From Populus alba (taxonomy: Eukaryota; Streptophyta; Magnoliopsida; Malpighiales; Salicaceae): a stretch of 64,000 bases of DNA. A model generated the notes under the pieces. The model ran no database searches and was not told the DNA's origin. It saw only the letters and a program-made list of their open reading frames with translations. Position numbers and translations under genes: made by a program. Positions within the stretch are counted from its first letter, which is position 1. Each line of letters opens with the position of its first letter. Positions 1 to 10,437 of the stretch are shown one piece after another. Location of the stretch: assembly GCF_005239225.2 (NCBI RefSeq), contig NC_133292.1, positions 7,102,985 to 7,166,984 of the forward strand, written 5' to 3'.

Positions 1-1618
1 ATTGGATTCTTGTTATAAAAGTTTGATAACTAAATAAAAAAAAATTTGACGGGTTGATCCAGAATTAACTAGGCTAACCTGTTAAACATGGGATCCGTGT
101 CATGAAAGTTTGATACCTAAATAGAAAAAAAAATTTAACATTAACAGATTAAAATAAACGAAAACAATTAATTAGGAAGAAAAAAAAACAAAAGGCATTG
201 GTTTTCACTATTGACTGCACTCTGTTGTCCACAATCAATGGCATAAAAAAGGCAATAAAGCAAAAAGAAAAAAACTAACTGGGTTTAAAAAAAAACCTAC
301 AAGAAGAAAAAAACTAATGAAAAAAAAAATCTAAATTAACTGGGTAACCCGTCAAACCTGAGATCCGTGTCATGAAAGTCTGATAACTAAATAGAAAGAA
401 TTTTAATATCAACAAACTAAATTAAAAAAATTTAGTTAAAAAGGGAAAAACAAAGAAGAAAAAACCTATACGGAGAAAAAAACTAATGAAAAAAAAATCT
501 GAATTAACTGGGCTAACTTATCAAACATGAGATTCATGTCATGAAAGTCTTATAACTAAATAGAAAAAAAATTTAATATAAACAAAGCAAATTTTAAAAA
601 AATTAAAAAGTAAAAAAAAACAAAAACAAAACGCATCAGCCTTTTCATTGTGGATTGCATTGTGCAGTCCAAAGTCAAAGACATAAAAACGGCAAAAAAA
701 CAAAAAGAAAAAAAAACTAAAGGCATCAATCGATAACTAAATAGAAAAAAAATTTAATATTAATGAACTAAATTAAACAAAAAAATATTAATTAAAAAGA
801 AAAAAAAAAGAAAAAGAAAAACTATAAGAAGAAAGAACTAATGAAGAAAAAGGAAAAAAAAAATCTAAATTAATTTGTTTAACTCTTCGAACCAGGTTAA
901 CCCATCAAGCATAGGATTCACGTCATGAAAGTTTGATAACTAAATAGAAAAAAAAAATTAGCAGGTTAACCCAGAATTAACTCGGTTAATCTGTGAAATC
1001 AGGTTAACCCGTCAAACTCGGAATATGTGTCATGAAAGTCTGATAACTAAATAGAAAGAAATTTAACATTAACAAACTAAACTAAAAAAAAAATTAATTA
1101 AAAGAAAAAAAAGAAAAGAAATAAACTTCGGGTTACCTTGTCAAACCAGGTTAATTCGTTAAACTCGAGATTCGTATTATGAAAATCTGATAACTAAACA
1201 AAAAAAAAATTAGTATTAACAAAAGAAAAAAAAAATGGATGGGTTAACCTGTAAAACCAGGTTAACTCGTAAAACCTGAGATATGTGTCATGAAAATCTG
1301 ATAACTAAATAGAAAGAAATTTAATATTAACAAACTAAACTAAACAAAAAAAAATAATTAAAAAGAAAAAAAAGGAAAAAAAAAAAAAACTCCGGGTTAA
1401 CTCGTCAAACCAGGTTAACCCATTAAACCCAGGATCCGTGTCATGAAAATTTGATAACTAAATAAAAAAAATTAACATTAACAAAAGAAAAAAAACACAA
1501 AAAAAAAAAAATGAACGGGTTAACCCATAATTAACTGGGTTAAGCCGTGAAACCTGAGACATGTGTCATGAAAGTTTGATAATTAAATAGAACAAAATTT
1601 AACATTAACAAACTAAAG
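1..1618. repeat. Diverged AT-rich direct-repeat array (left flank)
   Basis: About nine diverged copies of a block containing GTGTCATGAAAGTCTGATAA followed by CTAAATAGAAA and an A-rich tail are seen near 100, 360, 530, 920, 1030, 1180, 1280, 1440 and 1565. They are spaced roughly 100-370 bases apart. Between some copies lies a second motif resembling TTTTCATTGTGGATTGCATT (near 200 and 645). No coding potential is seen. The same sequence resumes at 12,517, so this array was the target of the LTR element inserted at 1,624. The family looks like a dispersed Populus repeat, but its class cannot be told from the sequence alone. Confidence 0.75.
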
Positions 1619-1623
1619 CAAAC
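1619..1623. repeat. Target-site duplication, left copy (CAAAC)
   Basis: The five bases CAAAC directly precede the 5' LTR and are repeated directly after the 3' LTR at 12,512. A 5-bp duplication is the standard product of Ty3-gypsy and Ty1-copia integration. Confidence 0.93.
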
Positions 1624-3702
1624 TGTTGCTACCCAATTTTTGACCCATGTTTTGATATATTTTCAAAAAATCCAAAAAAATTGAGAAAAAAACAAAGAAA
1701 ATCCAAAAAATATGTTTTTAATATATTTTCGTCATTTTAGCATTTTCAACGTCGTCTAAAAAAGAATTTAAATTGTTAAAAGATTTTCAAACGCGTTCGA
1801 CTTTTCACGCGTCATTTTTAAATCATTGATTTTTCGCATTTGAGTCGACGTTGATATTGCTCGTTTTCAAAAAATACAAAAAAAATAAGAAAAATCAAAA
1901 TTTACAAAAAGAAAGAAGTTGAGGGACCAAGTTGAAAAACCTAGCAAATGTTTTTCTATAAATACCATGCTAAACTGATTTTTGAGGGTGGGGCAATTTT
2001 GACAACTTCAGAAAAAAATACAAAACCTAACCCTAAACCCATTTTTTCAAGACAAGCCGCCACCCCTTCCCCTTTGGTTTGAATTTTTTTCCTGTAGCCG
2101 CCGACCACAAACACAACCCAAACAGAGCAGCCCCCAGCCGGTTTGAATTTGCTGCTTCCCCTTAGCAGCTAAACAAACACAGCCCCCTCCCCGGTTTGAA
2201 TGATTCTCCAATCCCCAGCCGTTCCTTTCCCTTCTCAATAGCAGCGCCTCCCAACTCTGTTCCCAATTCCCAGCCAACGAAAGCCAAAAAGAAAGCCATA
2301 GCCGATCCCCCATCACCAGATTTTTTTTTTCTTCTTCTCAGCCACTTCACAGCCCCCCCTCCCCCCATCGGACTTTTGATTTTTTTTTCTCTTCCCCTTG
2401 GTTCTGATTTTTTCAGACCACGCAGCCATCCCATTTCTTCTTCTCCTCCCCACATCTCCCAACGCCAGCTCTCCTCTCACCGGTCACCAGAACTCATCTT
2501 CAGCAACCAGATCGGCCTCCAGCAGCGCCGTCTGCACCCGAAGCAGAGGAGAAGAGGAAAACCCAGCGCCCACCGCGGCGCAACCAGCAGCTCCAGCACC
2601 ACCGAGGCCACCGCCAGTAACCCACCAAGCAGCAGCAAGGCCAGCCACCGCTGTTCCTTTTCCCCAGCAGCGTCGTTCCCCCTTTGCAACCGCCGTCCTC
2701 CAACCGCAGCAGCTCCTCCCCACGGACCCGATCTGCTCACAACCGAGGAAACATCTCCACCGCAGCTGCTCCCCGTGCCCAGGAAACACTTCTTTCTCTT
2801 CCACACCGAAGTCTTCAAGCACTGGCAGATCCGCCAGCTGAAGAAGAAAGAAGACCGGGACAGACGCCACAAAGGAGAAAGATAACCGGAAATAATAGAT
2901 CTAAGAAACAAAACCAAGTAAAATCAACTGGCTTGTGTTGTTTTCTCCTTTTGCAGGTGACGAGGGTCATCACCACCGGTAGAAAAGTGAAGAGGGGAAG
3001 GGGTCGATCCAGCTCCCCCATGTTTCTGGTTTCTTCCCGCGGCGGTGCGTGAACCCACGCGCCGCCAGTGACGGTGGCGCGTGGGAAGACGCGCCACCAC
3101 TGTCCCTACTGTTCCTGAAGGGTTTCCCAGCACTGTTATGGATTGTTTAGGGACTGTTTTGTAATTTTAATGTGTTTTAATGTAATTTGTTAGTTTTGAT
3201 TTTTTGTAATTGATATCTTGTAAATATGGATGTAAAAGAAAAGAAAAAAAAAAAGAAACAAAAATAGTGGAAGTGTATGTTTGGGTGTTTGTATTTTGTT
3301 TCATTTATTTATATATATTTTTTAATGATAACATTGCAAATATATTAAAGAAGAATTTAATATTTTGATCGGATCTCGGTTAAGAATTATTAACTTATAC
3401 GTAAGTGATATTTCTAATTTCCGATGAAAAGACAATTATTAAAACTTCTTTAACACATCAAATTCGCGAAGCAGCTTACCTCAGGTAGGGTGTGTTAGGG
3501 GTGCTAATACCTTCCCTAACCACAACCAGTCCCGTACCCGCGAATCTCTGACAAGACCAGTACACTCGGTTTCCTAGTAGCCCGAAATCAATTACTAGGT
3601 GGCGACTCCAACGAACCAAATTCAAGCAAACAACAAACAAACGAGAAAGATCGCCAGCCGATGCCGCGCGCTGATTTGATGATTTTTTTTTGGGGTGCGA
3701 CA
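1624..3702 (+). repeat. 5' LTR
   Basis: The 2,079-bp LTR begins TGTTGCTACCC and ends GGGGTGCGACA, so its tips form an imperfect inverted repeat. A TATA box lies at 1,957. The stretch from about 2,040 to 3,120 is C-rich and carries long Pro/Ser-rich chance frames that are not maintained between the two LTRs. Against the 3' LTR I count five 1-nt length changes in homopolymers and one substitution (C at 2,529 versus T at 11,338). A second PBS-like string occurs at 3,600-3,610. Confidence 0.95.
1957..1964 (+). promoter_or_regulatory. TATA box of 5' LTR
   Basis: TATAAATA sits about 330 bases into the LTR, just before the C-rich block. It is the best candidate core promoter for the element's genomic RNA and is repeated at 10,769-10,776 in the other LTR. 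Confidence 0.6.
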
Positions 3703-3705
3703 GAA

Positions 3706-3723
3706 TGGCGACTCCACTGGGGA
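3706..3723 (+). other. Primer-binding site of the LTR element
   Basis: TGGCGACTCCACTGGGGA starts three bases after the LTR end, as expected for a tRNA-primed minus-strand start; TGG pairs with the tRNA CCA tail. From memory, Ogre-type elements use a tRNA-Arg primer with a similar site; this needs a tRNA comparison. Confidence 0.8.
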
Positions 3724-6700
3724 AGGTATTTTTTCGATTATTGGACTAAGCTTTGTGTATTTGATGTGTTTAAGTTTTTGCATTTTTATCTTTTTGTTAA
3801 TATTTATTTCCATGCATTTTATAGAATTGTCTCATGCATCACCTGTATTTATTTTTAAAAGCACACACAAGCTTCTAGGTTAGGTGGGGAACTAGCGATC
3901 TGCCCTAAGACTATTGGTCAGGGTTCAGATGCGTGAAACACCCAACTCATATCTGAGTGCCTGCTTGGTAATGGTGGGTATATGTGCCTTAACCATTCCT
4001 TGCAACGCCCCCATACTGTCTTTACGAAGAACGTCACTGGGCAGATATGAGACCCTTTTGAGACCAGATAGAAAACCTACCCATGTTCACATAATGAATA
4101 GAACCTGTCCTTAGGTTGTATGTGCTACCGTTTTTTGCATAAGGGCAAACCCTTCTTGAAGCATCTTGAATTCAAGACTTGTGGGTGACACATTGGCCGT
4201 TGCTCCGAAAATTTTCATTGTAGAGTTTGGTCAAAAATCACGATTCTTGTCCATCATACAAGAGTTACGACCATATTGTCACCTCTCGAAGGGTGAGTTC
4301 ATCATATAGATTACATGTTCATACATTTATTATGCATGTACCGGGCTGAAAGGTAGGTCCCCCACGCAAGTTGTGCTACACGTGATTGGAGAAAAATGAC
4401 GGAGGTGAAGAAAGGTGTCAGATAGAGGCTCATTATCAGATTAAGGTTGAGAGCATCAAAGGTGAAACAACTAGACTCAGATCTGCTCGAACAAGTGTTG
4501 AGCATCAAATGGAAAGAGAATGTCTGCACAGTCTTCTGTGGGAACACTGTTTGTTCACATCCAATTGAAGATGTACCTCTCATTTTCAGTCATGAACAAC
4601 ATCAACAATGTCTTTAGTCATCAACTAATGACAACTCTGGTTCTTGTCTAGTTGCACTGTTAAATATTCATCGCCTCCACATCATCTAATGGAACCAAAC
4701 AACTACTAGCCTCATGTACATGTGCATTAGTCTGCTTTGAAGTTACCCCAATTATGAGCTCAATTCCAGCACAAGATGTTGGTCCAAAAAACCATGATCA
4801 GACGCTGAACTTCTACACGGTAGAGCTCTCTGTAGAGATTTATTTGGTGGATCTGCCAATGAGAAATGCAAGAGGGGATTTACTAATTGCATATACTACA
4901 AATATTTCTCTCCTCAGTTTCAGTACGAAGAAACTATAGCAGGTTGGAGAGCCAGACTTGGTTTGAAAAATATGAGCAGGCATCAAACTTCAACGTAGCA
5001 GAGCTCTTTCGGTAGGAATCTGTTTGTGGATCCGCAAGTGGGAAATCCAAGAAGGAATACAGTAGTTTCAGGTCATCTATGATGTTCCTCCAACAATGTC
5101 AGTATTAAAAGGCAAAAGTAGAGAAAAGAGACATGCCTAGACTGAAAAACATGAAGAATACTGAAACTTCAACAGAGCAGGACTTCCTCTATAGGTGTTT
5201 GTTTGCTGCACTGTCAGTGAGAAATCGAAGAGGGGATAAAGAAGTTTTGGATTCATCAGGTGCTCTTCCAATAGAGACAATGTGTGATTCCACACGTCGG
5301 TAGTGGCGATACTACAAGTTTCTGGGCGCTGCCAAGATTACCAAGCTGTTAGAAAGTTTTCTAACAATCCTCAACCAACCCTAGCAACATTGGAAGATTG
5401 AAATAATGTTATGAGGATTTGCCCAAGAATTGAACAAGCTATGAAGAGAGAAAGATTGAAGGATCTGTCATGGATTCTAGAACAATGAGGAGAGGTAAAT
5501 CATGGAGATGACTTTGACGGTGTGAAACCCTTAATTATGTGGTATAGCCAGGTCTCACGGCAGCATCAATTGCCCAAATATCTTTGCCAAGATGGGACAT
5601 TCCTCTGCCGTTTAAGTTGTCGACCAGCATCCGCAAGATTCCAGAATTTTGCTTGACTCCGACAAATTCCCATGCAACCACCAATTTCTCAGTGGTATAA
5701 TCCAGATAAGAGATGTGATGTCATAGTGGGGTCCTCAACCATTTCAAGTGAACAGTTTCAAGAATTGCAAGAATGGAGTCTGAAAGTTGGTGAGCAAGAG
5801 ACAGGTGGAGTCGTTGAAGAAGGGTGTCACTGTCTATATTGTTCCCCGAACAACTCAGGATCACATGTGATCGAAAATGCTTTGCTAAACACAGATATTG
5901 CTAGAAAAGCTGATTCGAGAATGGTGATGAACAATCAATCATATTGTTATGGAATTCTGCATTTTGTTTTGGGATCACATCTCATCCTTCAACGAAACAT
6001 GCCTTGCTTTTGTCTCTTTGTTGTTTTGAAATCAACAGATGTTTAACATTTTATTCTGACAAAATATTTTGATCAAACTCCAACATGCAATAAAGGTTAA
6101 TCAATCCGGAAGATTAAAAGTGTTTTGATTACAGAAATGACTCTATGCTTGAAAATGACATGAGGTGACCAAACAATTTTGAACTCATACCTCCTGAAAC
6201 TGAACCACACATCATATAGCTAAGTTTTAACAGTATGCATAATGACATGTAGTGGATTCGGTAGTTATGGACTCGTGAATCATGATTCTTACAAGTCCCA
6301 ATCATTACACTGGATGAGGTCAAAATTTATCGGCTTTAACCGACCTTGCTTGAAATGAGAAAAGACCATCTTTGATATCCCTTCACTTTCTAAAAATTAT
6401 CTCCCTTTGTAGTCCCATTTTGAGCCTAATAGAATATTTTTTTCATAAAAACCCCGACTAGGATCACACCCCACATTGGGGGCAAATGAGAGATATTTTG
6501 GAGACATTGATATAATTAAGGGAAGAAGAGGAAGGCTTAGAACAAAAGTCCAATGATCGAGAGAGAGCTAGAAGAAGACACATAGACTGAGGGCATATAA
6601 GAAAGTTTTTAAGGAAGGCTATATATATATATATAAAAAGGAAAAAAAAAAAGAAGAAGTTGAAATTGCCCTCACTTAAATACAAGTCAAAGATAAAGGA

Positions 6701-8635
6701 AGGAGAACGCCTATCAAGTCTATGAAGAGCAAAAGAAATTTCAATCAAGGAAATGCACAACAAAAGTCAATACCAGAAAAAGACTAAGCTATAAACGTGA
6801 CTTTTGGTGTCCATTATAAAGCTTTTGATGTTATCAGATGATTAAGGTTGGTTATTCATCAAGGAAAGGTGAATTTGCATTATAACTTATGTTAAGAAAA
6901 GTCTGAACTTTGAGGTTAACAAGGTTATATGTCGTTTCCTCTACAAAGACAACAATAGAAAAGAGTTGATGAATAGTTGATGTTGATCCTAGGTCTTTGA
7001 AACCCTCAAACACCTTTTGAGCCTTTGAAATTCCTTTCTTTCATAGCCATGAACCATAGCCTGCATTACGTGCTTTTAAAAGCCCTTTTTAATCAAGCAA
7101 GCAATTTGAACCGATAAATGGCGCTCTCAAAATTTGAAGAGTTTTTCCATAAGGGTCGTGACTTCATGAATTAAGCTATTGGTTATTATGCATACTGATA
7201 AAACAAGTTATAAGAAGAGAAACAACCTTTCTTAATAAAGCCTGAGTTTTGACTTGAGCATTTTTGTTTTTTTGAAATTCATGCAAAGGTCACCTCATCA
7301 TAGACTATCAAATGATATACCCAATATCAAGGATTCAAATTGATACAAAGAACCATGAAAAAAGCCATTCTTAATCCTACATTGGGTCAATTTCTGTTTT
7401 CAAATGCATGACAATCAAAGGACTATATATTTCAAATAAAATGTGTTGGGCCTTTGATCAAAAAGCTTGATTTTCAAAAGTTTTTCAAAAAAAAGACATC
7501 TCTGATTTCATTTCAACAAACTAGACTTTGAATAGACATGATCTTTGAAATATGAGAGTTGATTCCAGAACAAGGAAGATTATCAAACACAGAAGAACAT
7601 TGATTGAGTATGCAAAATCATTGATAGAAATGACATTGAAGTCCTCGACACTCCTTGAAAAGTTGAGCAGCTGGGGGCAATACAGTAGGCCTTGAAAAGG
7701 AAAAACAAGAAGTGCTCAGATCAGCTATGAGGCAATGTTTAAATGATGAATCAGTGAACTGAAGACAATGATGTTCAAAGACAGATAATCAATGAACGAG
7801 CACATTCGGATCATACTGGGGGCAATGTCATTCCAAAATGGCCCATGCTCTAGTGAACCCTGCCGACTGTGGAACAATGCTGCACTTAAAGGACAATCTC
7901 ATATTGTCATTCTTCGAAACATGGTTATAGACAGATGTTATCACACAACTGCACTGAATGAATGTTGGAAAGGCACCCACCTAGAAGACTGATCGTGGGA
8001 CAACTTGTTCTGAAGCCAGATGAGCACTTCACCGCATGAGTATGGGTGATAAAAGCATCATCATTGATGAGGCCGAGACATATCTTTTCACAAATCTAAT
8101 TAGAAGAGTTGAAGGGAATCTATTAAGAAGAACACTGAGCATACAACCATGAGCCTTTGTACTGCAAGCTATGAGATGCATGACTGGATGACTGAATGAG
8201 TTCCAAGAAGGTTGATGATAACATGTACTTGAAGAGTACTGTTTCAACTAGAGGCAAGTTCATGATTGATTAACAATCTTGATGGGTATTGGCATGATGC
8301 ACACAATCAATCAGAGGATAATTCTCAGAAGAAGCCAGGAGAGAAAATCCTTCATAATGAATCAAGCAGTACCACACTTGGGGGCAGGGTCAAGCTTGAT
8401 GAACGATGCAAGCAGTAATTGTCAAAGACAGCCCGGGATGGGCACTGCGTTTACAGCTGAGTGGATGGCCAGTACATGAATGAGTCAATGCCTCGGAAGA
8501 ACAAAGAAAGCTTTGGGATGCAAACAAGGGAACCCTATGAAGATGGAGCATCAAGGAGGGGGGGGACCTATATTTTTTCTCAGGTAAGTATACATGCATA
8601 TTGATCATAATGCATTGCTTTTAACATTGTCAGGT
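3724..8635 (+). other. Non-coding leader and body of the LTR element
   Basis: This interior part has only short frames with no recognisable domain. Three diverged direct repeats of about 100 bases, spaced about 180 bases, start near 4,793, 4,975 and 5,150. They share strings such as TAGAGCTCT / CAGAGCTCT and GAGAAAT.CAAGAGGGGAT. The rest is unique sequence. It contains the packaging and leader region by position, but no motif for this was identified. Confidence 0.6.
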
Positions 8636-8649
8636 CGGTGTTTCATCAT

Positions 8650-8865
8650 CATCTTTTGGGTAGTGGTTTTCTAACCCTACCTCATTTTGAGTGCGCCTTT
8701 GAGCTCTCACCTCTTTCTGTGTGCGCCTTTGAGCTATCATCTCGGGTAGTGCATTTTTTCTAACCCTACCTCATTTCGAGTGCGCCGTTGAGCCCTCACT
8801 TCTCAGGTAGCGCGTTTTCTAACCCTACCTCATTTCGAGTGCGCCTTTGAGCCCTCACCAACATT
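8650..8865 (+). repeat. Tandem repeat family A in the element's 3' region
   Basis: About three copies of a unit of 60-100 bases carry TTTTCTAACCCTACCTCATT followed by GAGTGCGCCTTTGAGC and CTCAC. One copy carries an extra partial GTGCGCCTTTGAGC segment. This is the first of five adjacent repeat families before the 3' LTR. Confidence 0.8.
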
Positions 8866-8871
8866 TTTCTT

Positions 8872-9456
8872 GGGTAGGTCACCCATCATAATGAGACCAT
8901 TTTTTTTCACATTCTTTCCACCTGGGTTGGTCACCCATGACAATGAGACCGCGTTCTTCATATTTTTTCCATCTGGGTTGGTCACCCATTACAATGAGAC
9001 CACACTTCATATTTTTTCCATTTTTTGGGTAGGTCACCCATTACAATGAGACCGCACTTCATATTCTTGCTATTTGGGTAGGTCGCCCATCACAACGAGA
9101 CCGTTCATCATATTTTTTCCATCTGGGTAGGTCACCCATTACAATGAGACCCCACTTCATATTTTTTCCATTTTCGGGTAGGTCACCCATGACAATGAGA
9201 CCGCACTTCATCATATTTTTTCCATCTGGGTAGGTCACCCATTACAATGAGACCACACTTCATCATATTTTTTCCATTTGGGTAGGTCACCCATTATAAT
9301 GAGACCGCACATCACATTCTTTCTATTTGGGTAGGTCGCCCATCACAACGAGACCACCTTTTCATATTCTTTCCACGTGGGTAGGTCACCCATTATAATG
9401 AGACCACACTTCTTCACATTTTTTCCATTTTTGGGTCGGTCACCCATACAATGAGA
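8872..9456 (+). repeat. Tandem repeat family B in the element's 3' region
   Basis: About twelve copies of a 45-55-base unit contain GGTCACCCATTACAATGAGA then CC and a T-rich spacer ending in a variant of CATATTTTTTCCAT. Two copies carry GTCGCCC in place of GTCACCC. The unit holds an inverted GGTC...GAGACC pair. Confidence 0.9.
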
Positions 9457-9466
9457 CCAGCATTTT

Positions 9467-9787
9467 TCCAGGGTTAGTCACCCGTACAATGAGACCAGCA
9501 TTTTTCTAGGGTTCGTCACCCGTACAATGAGACCAACGTAGGGTTCGTCACCCGTACAATGAGACCAACATAGGGTTCGTCACCCGTACAATGAGACCAG
9601 CAACACCAGGGTTCGTCACCCGTACAATGAGACCAGCTTTTTTTCTAGGGTTCGTCACCCGTACAATGAGACCAGCAACACCAGGGTTCGTCACCCGTAC
9701 AATGAGACTAGCAGCACCATAGGGTTCGTCACCTGTACAATGAGACCAGCTTTTTTCTAGGGTTAGTCACCCGTACAATGAGACCAG
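9467..9787 (+). repeat. Tandem repeat family C in the element's 3' region
   Basis: About nine copies of a 30-40-base unit contain AGGGTTCGTCACCCGTACAA then TGAGACCAGC. The spacers alternate between T-rich and CAACACC types. The unit is a clear relative of family B. Confidence 0.9.
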
Positions 9788-10112
9788 AATGAGGTCGCCA
9801 GATGGGATCTCATGTAGCTTTGGTTAAAGGGAATCGCCAGATGGGATTTCAGGTTAACCGAGTTACGCATATTTCGTTCCAGTTGAATGAGGTCGCCAGA
9901 TGGGATCTCATGTAGCTTTGGTTAAAGGGAATCGCCAGATGGGATTTCAGGTTGACCGAGTTACACATATTTTTGTTCCAGTTGAATGAGGTCGCCAGAT
10001 GGGATCTCATGTAGCTTTGGTTAAAGGGAATCGCCAGATGGGATTTCAGGTTAACCGGGTTACGCAATATTTTCGTTCTAGTTGAATGAGGTCGCCAGAT
10101 GGGATCTCAGGT
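9788..10112 (+). repeat. Tandem repeat family D in the element's 3' region
   Basis: Three full copies and one partial copy of a unit of about 98-100 bases start with GAGGTCGCCAGATGGGATCT (near 9,789, 9,890, 9,988 and 10,088). Each unit contains GTCGCCAGATGGGAT and a second internal ATCGCCAGATGGGAT, so the unit is itself an internal duplication. Confidence 0.9.
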
Positions 10113-10114
10113 AA

Positions 10115-10345
10115 ACCCAATGTGTGGGCAGGTCGCCCGTGAAAATAGACTATTGGGAGAGTGTGGGTCGGTCGCCCGTGAAAATAGACTAGGGTGAGTA
10201 TGTGTGGGTCGGTCGCCCGTGAAAATAGACTTGAGTGAGTATGTGTGGGTCGGTCGCCCGTGAAAATAGACTTGAGTGAGTATGTGTGGGCAGGTCGCCC
10301 GTGAAAACATATCAGTGTGAGTGTGTGGGCAGGTCGCCCAAGATA
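10115..10345 (+). repeat. Tandem repeat family E in the element's 3' region
   Basis: Six copies of a 40-47-base unit contain GTGTGGG(T/C)(C/A)GGTCGCC, mostly followed by CGTGAAAATAGACT. This family ends about 80 bases before the polypurine tract. Confidence 0.9.
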
Positions 10346-10423
10346 ATGAAATCATTTTCCTTTTGTTTTCTTTACAAAGCTTACTATGCAAAATTTTGAG
10401 GACTTTTCCTTCGTAAGCATTGT

Positions 10424-10433
10424 AAAGAGGGGG
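10424..10433 (+). other. Polypurine tract
   Basis: AAAGAGGGGG lies four bases before the 3' LTR and is the expected primer site for plus-strand synthesis. Confidence 0.8.
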
Positions 10434-10437
10434 CATC

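Noticed and set aside
2025..2042. AACCCTAAACCC as telomeric sequence
   Set aside because: There is only about one and a half copies of the plant telomere unit, inside an LTR and repeated in the other LTR.
2196..2885. 229-codon open frame in the 5' LTR and its 3' LTR counterparts
   Set aside because: The frame is low-complexity Pro/Ser/Arg from a C-rich block, is broken by length changes in the other LTR, and similar long frames exist on the opposite strand.
5672..6046. 124-codon frame in the retroelement interior as a gag remnant
   Set aside because: No capsid, zinc-knuckle or protease motif is visible, and its length is compatible with chance.
8872..10345. Regularly spaced repeats as a CRISPR-like array
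   Set aside because: The spacers are themselves similar, the repeats are inside a plant LTR element, and no associated genes exist.
9849..10436. Repetitive minus-strand frames across the tandem repeats
   Set aside because: They only reflect repeat units whose length is near a multiple of three; no start context or domain.
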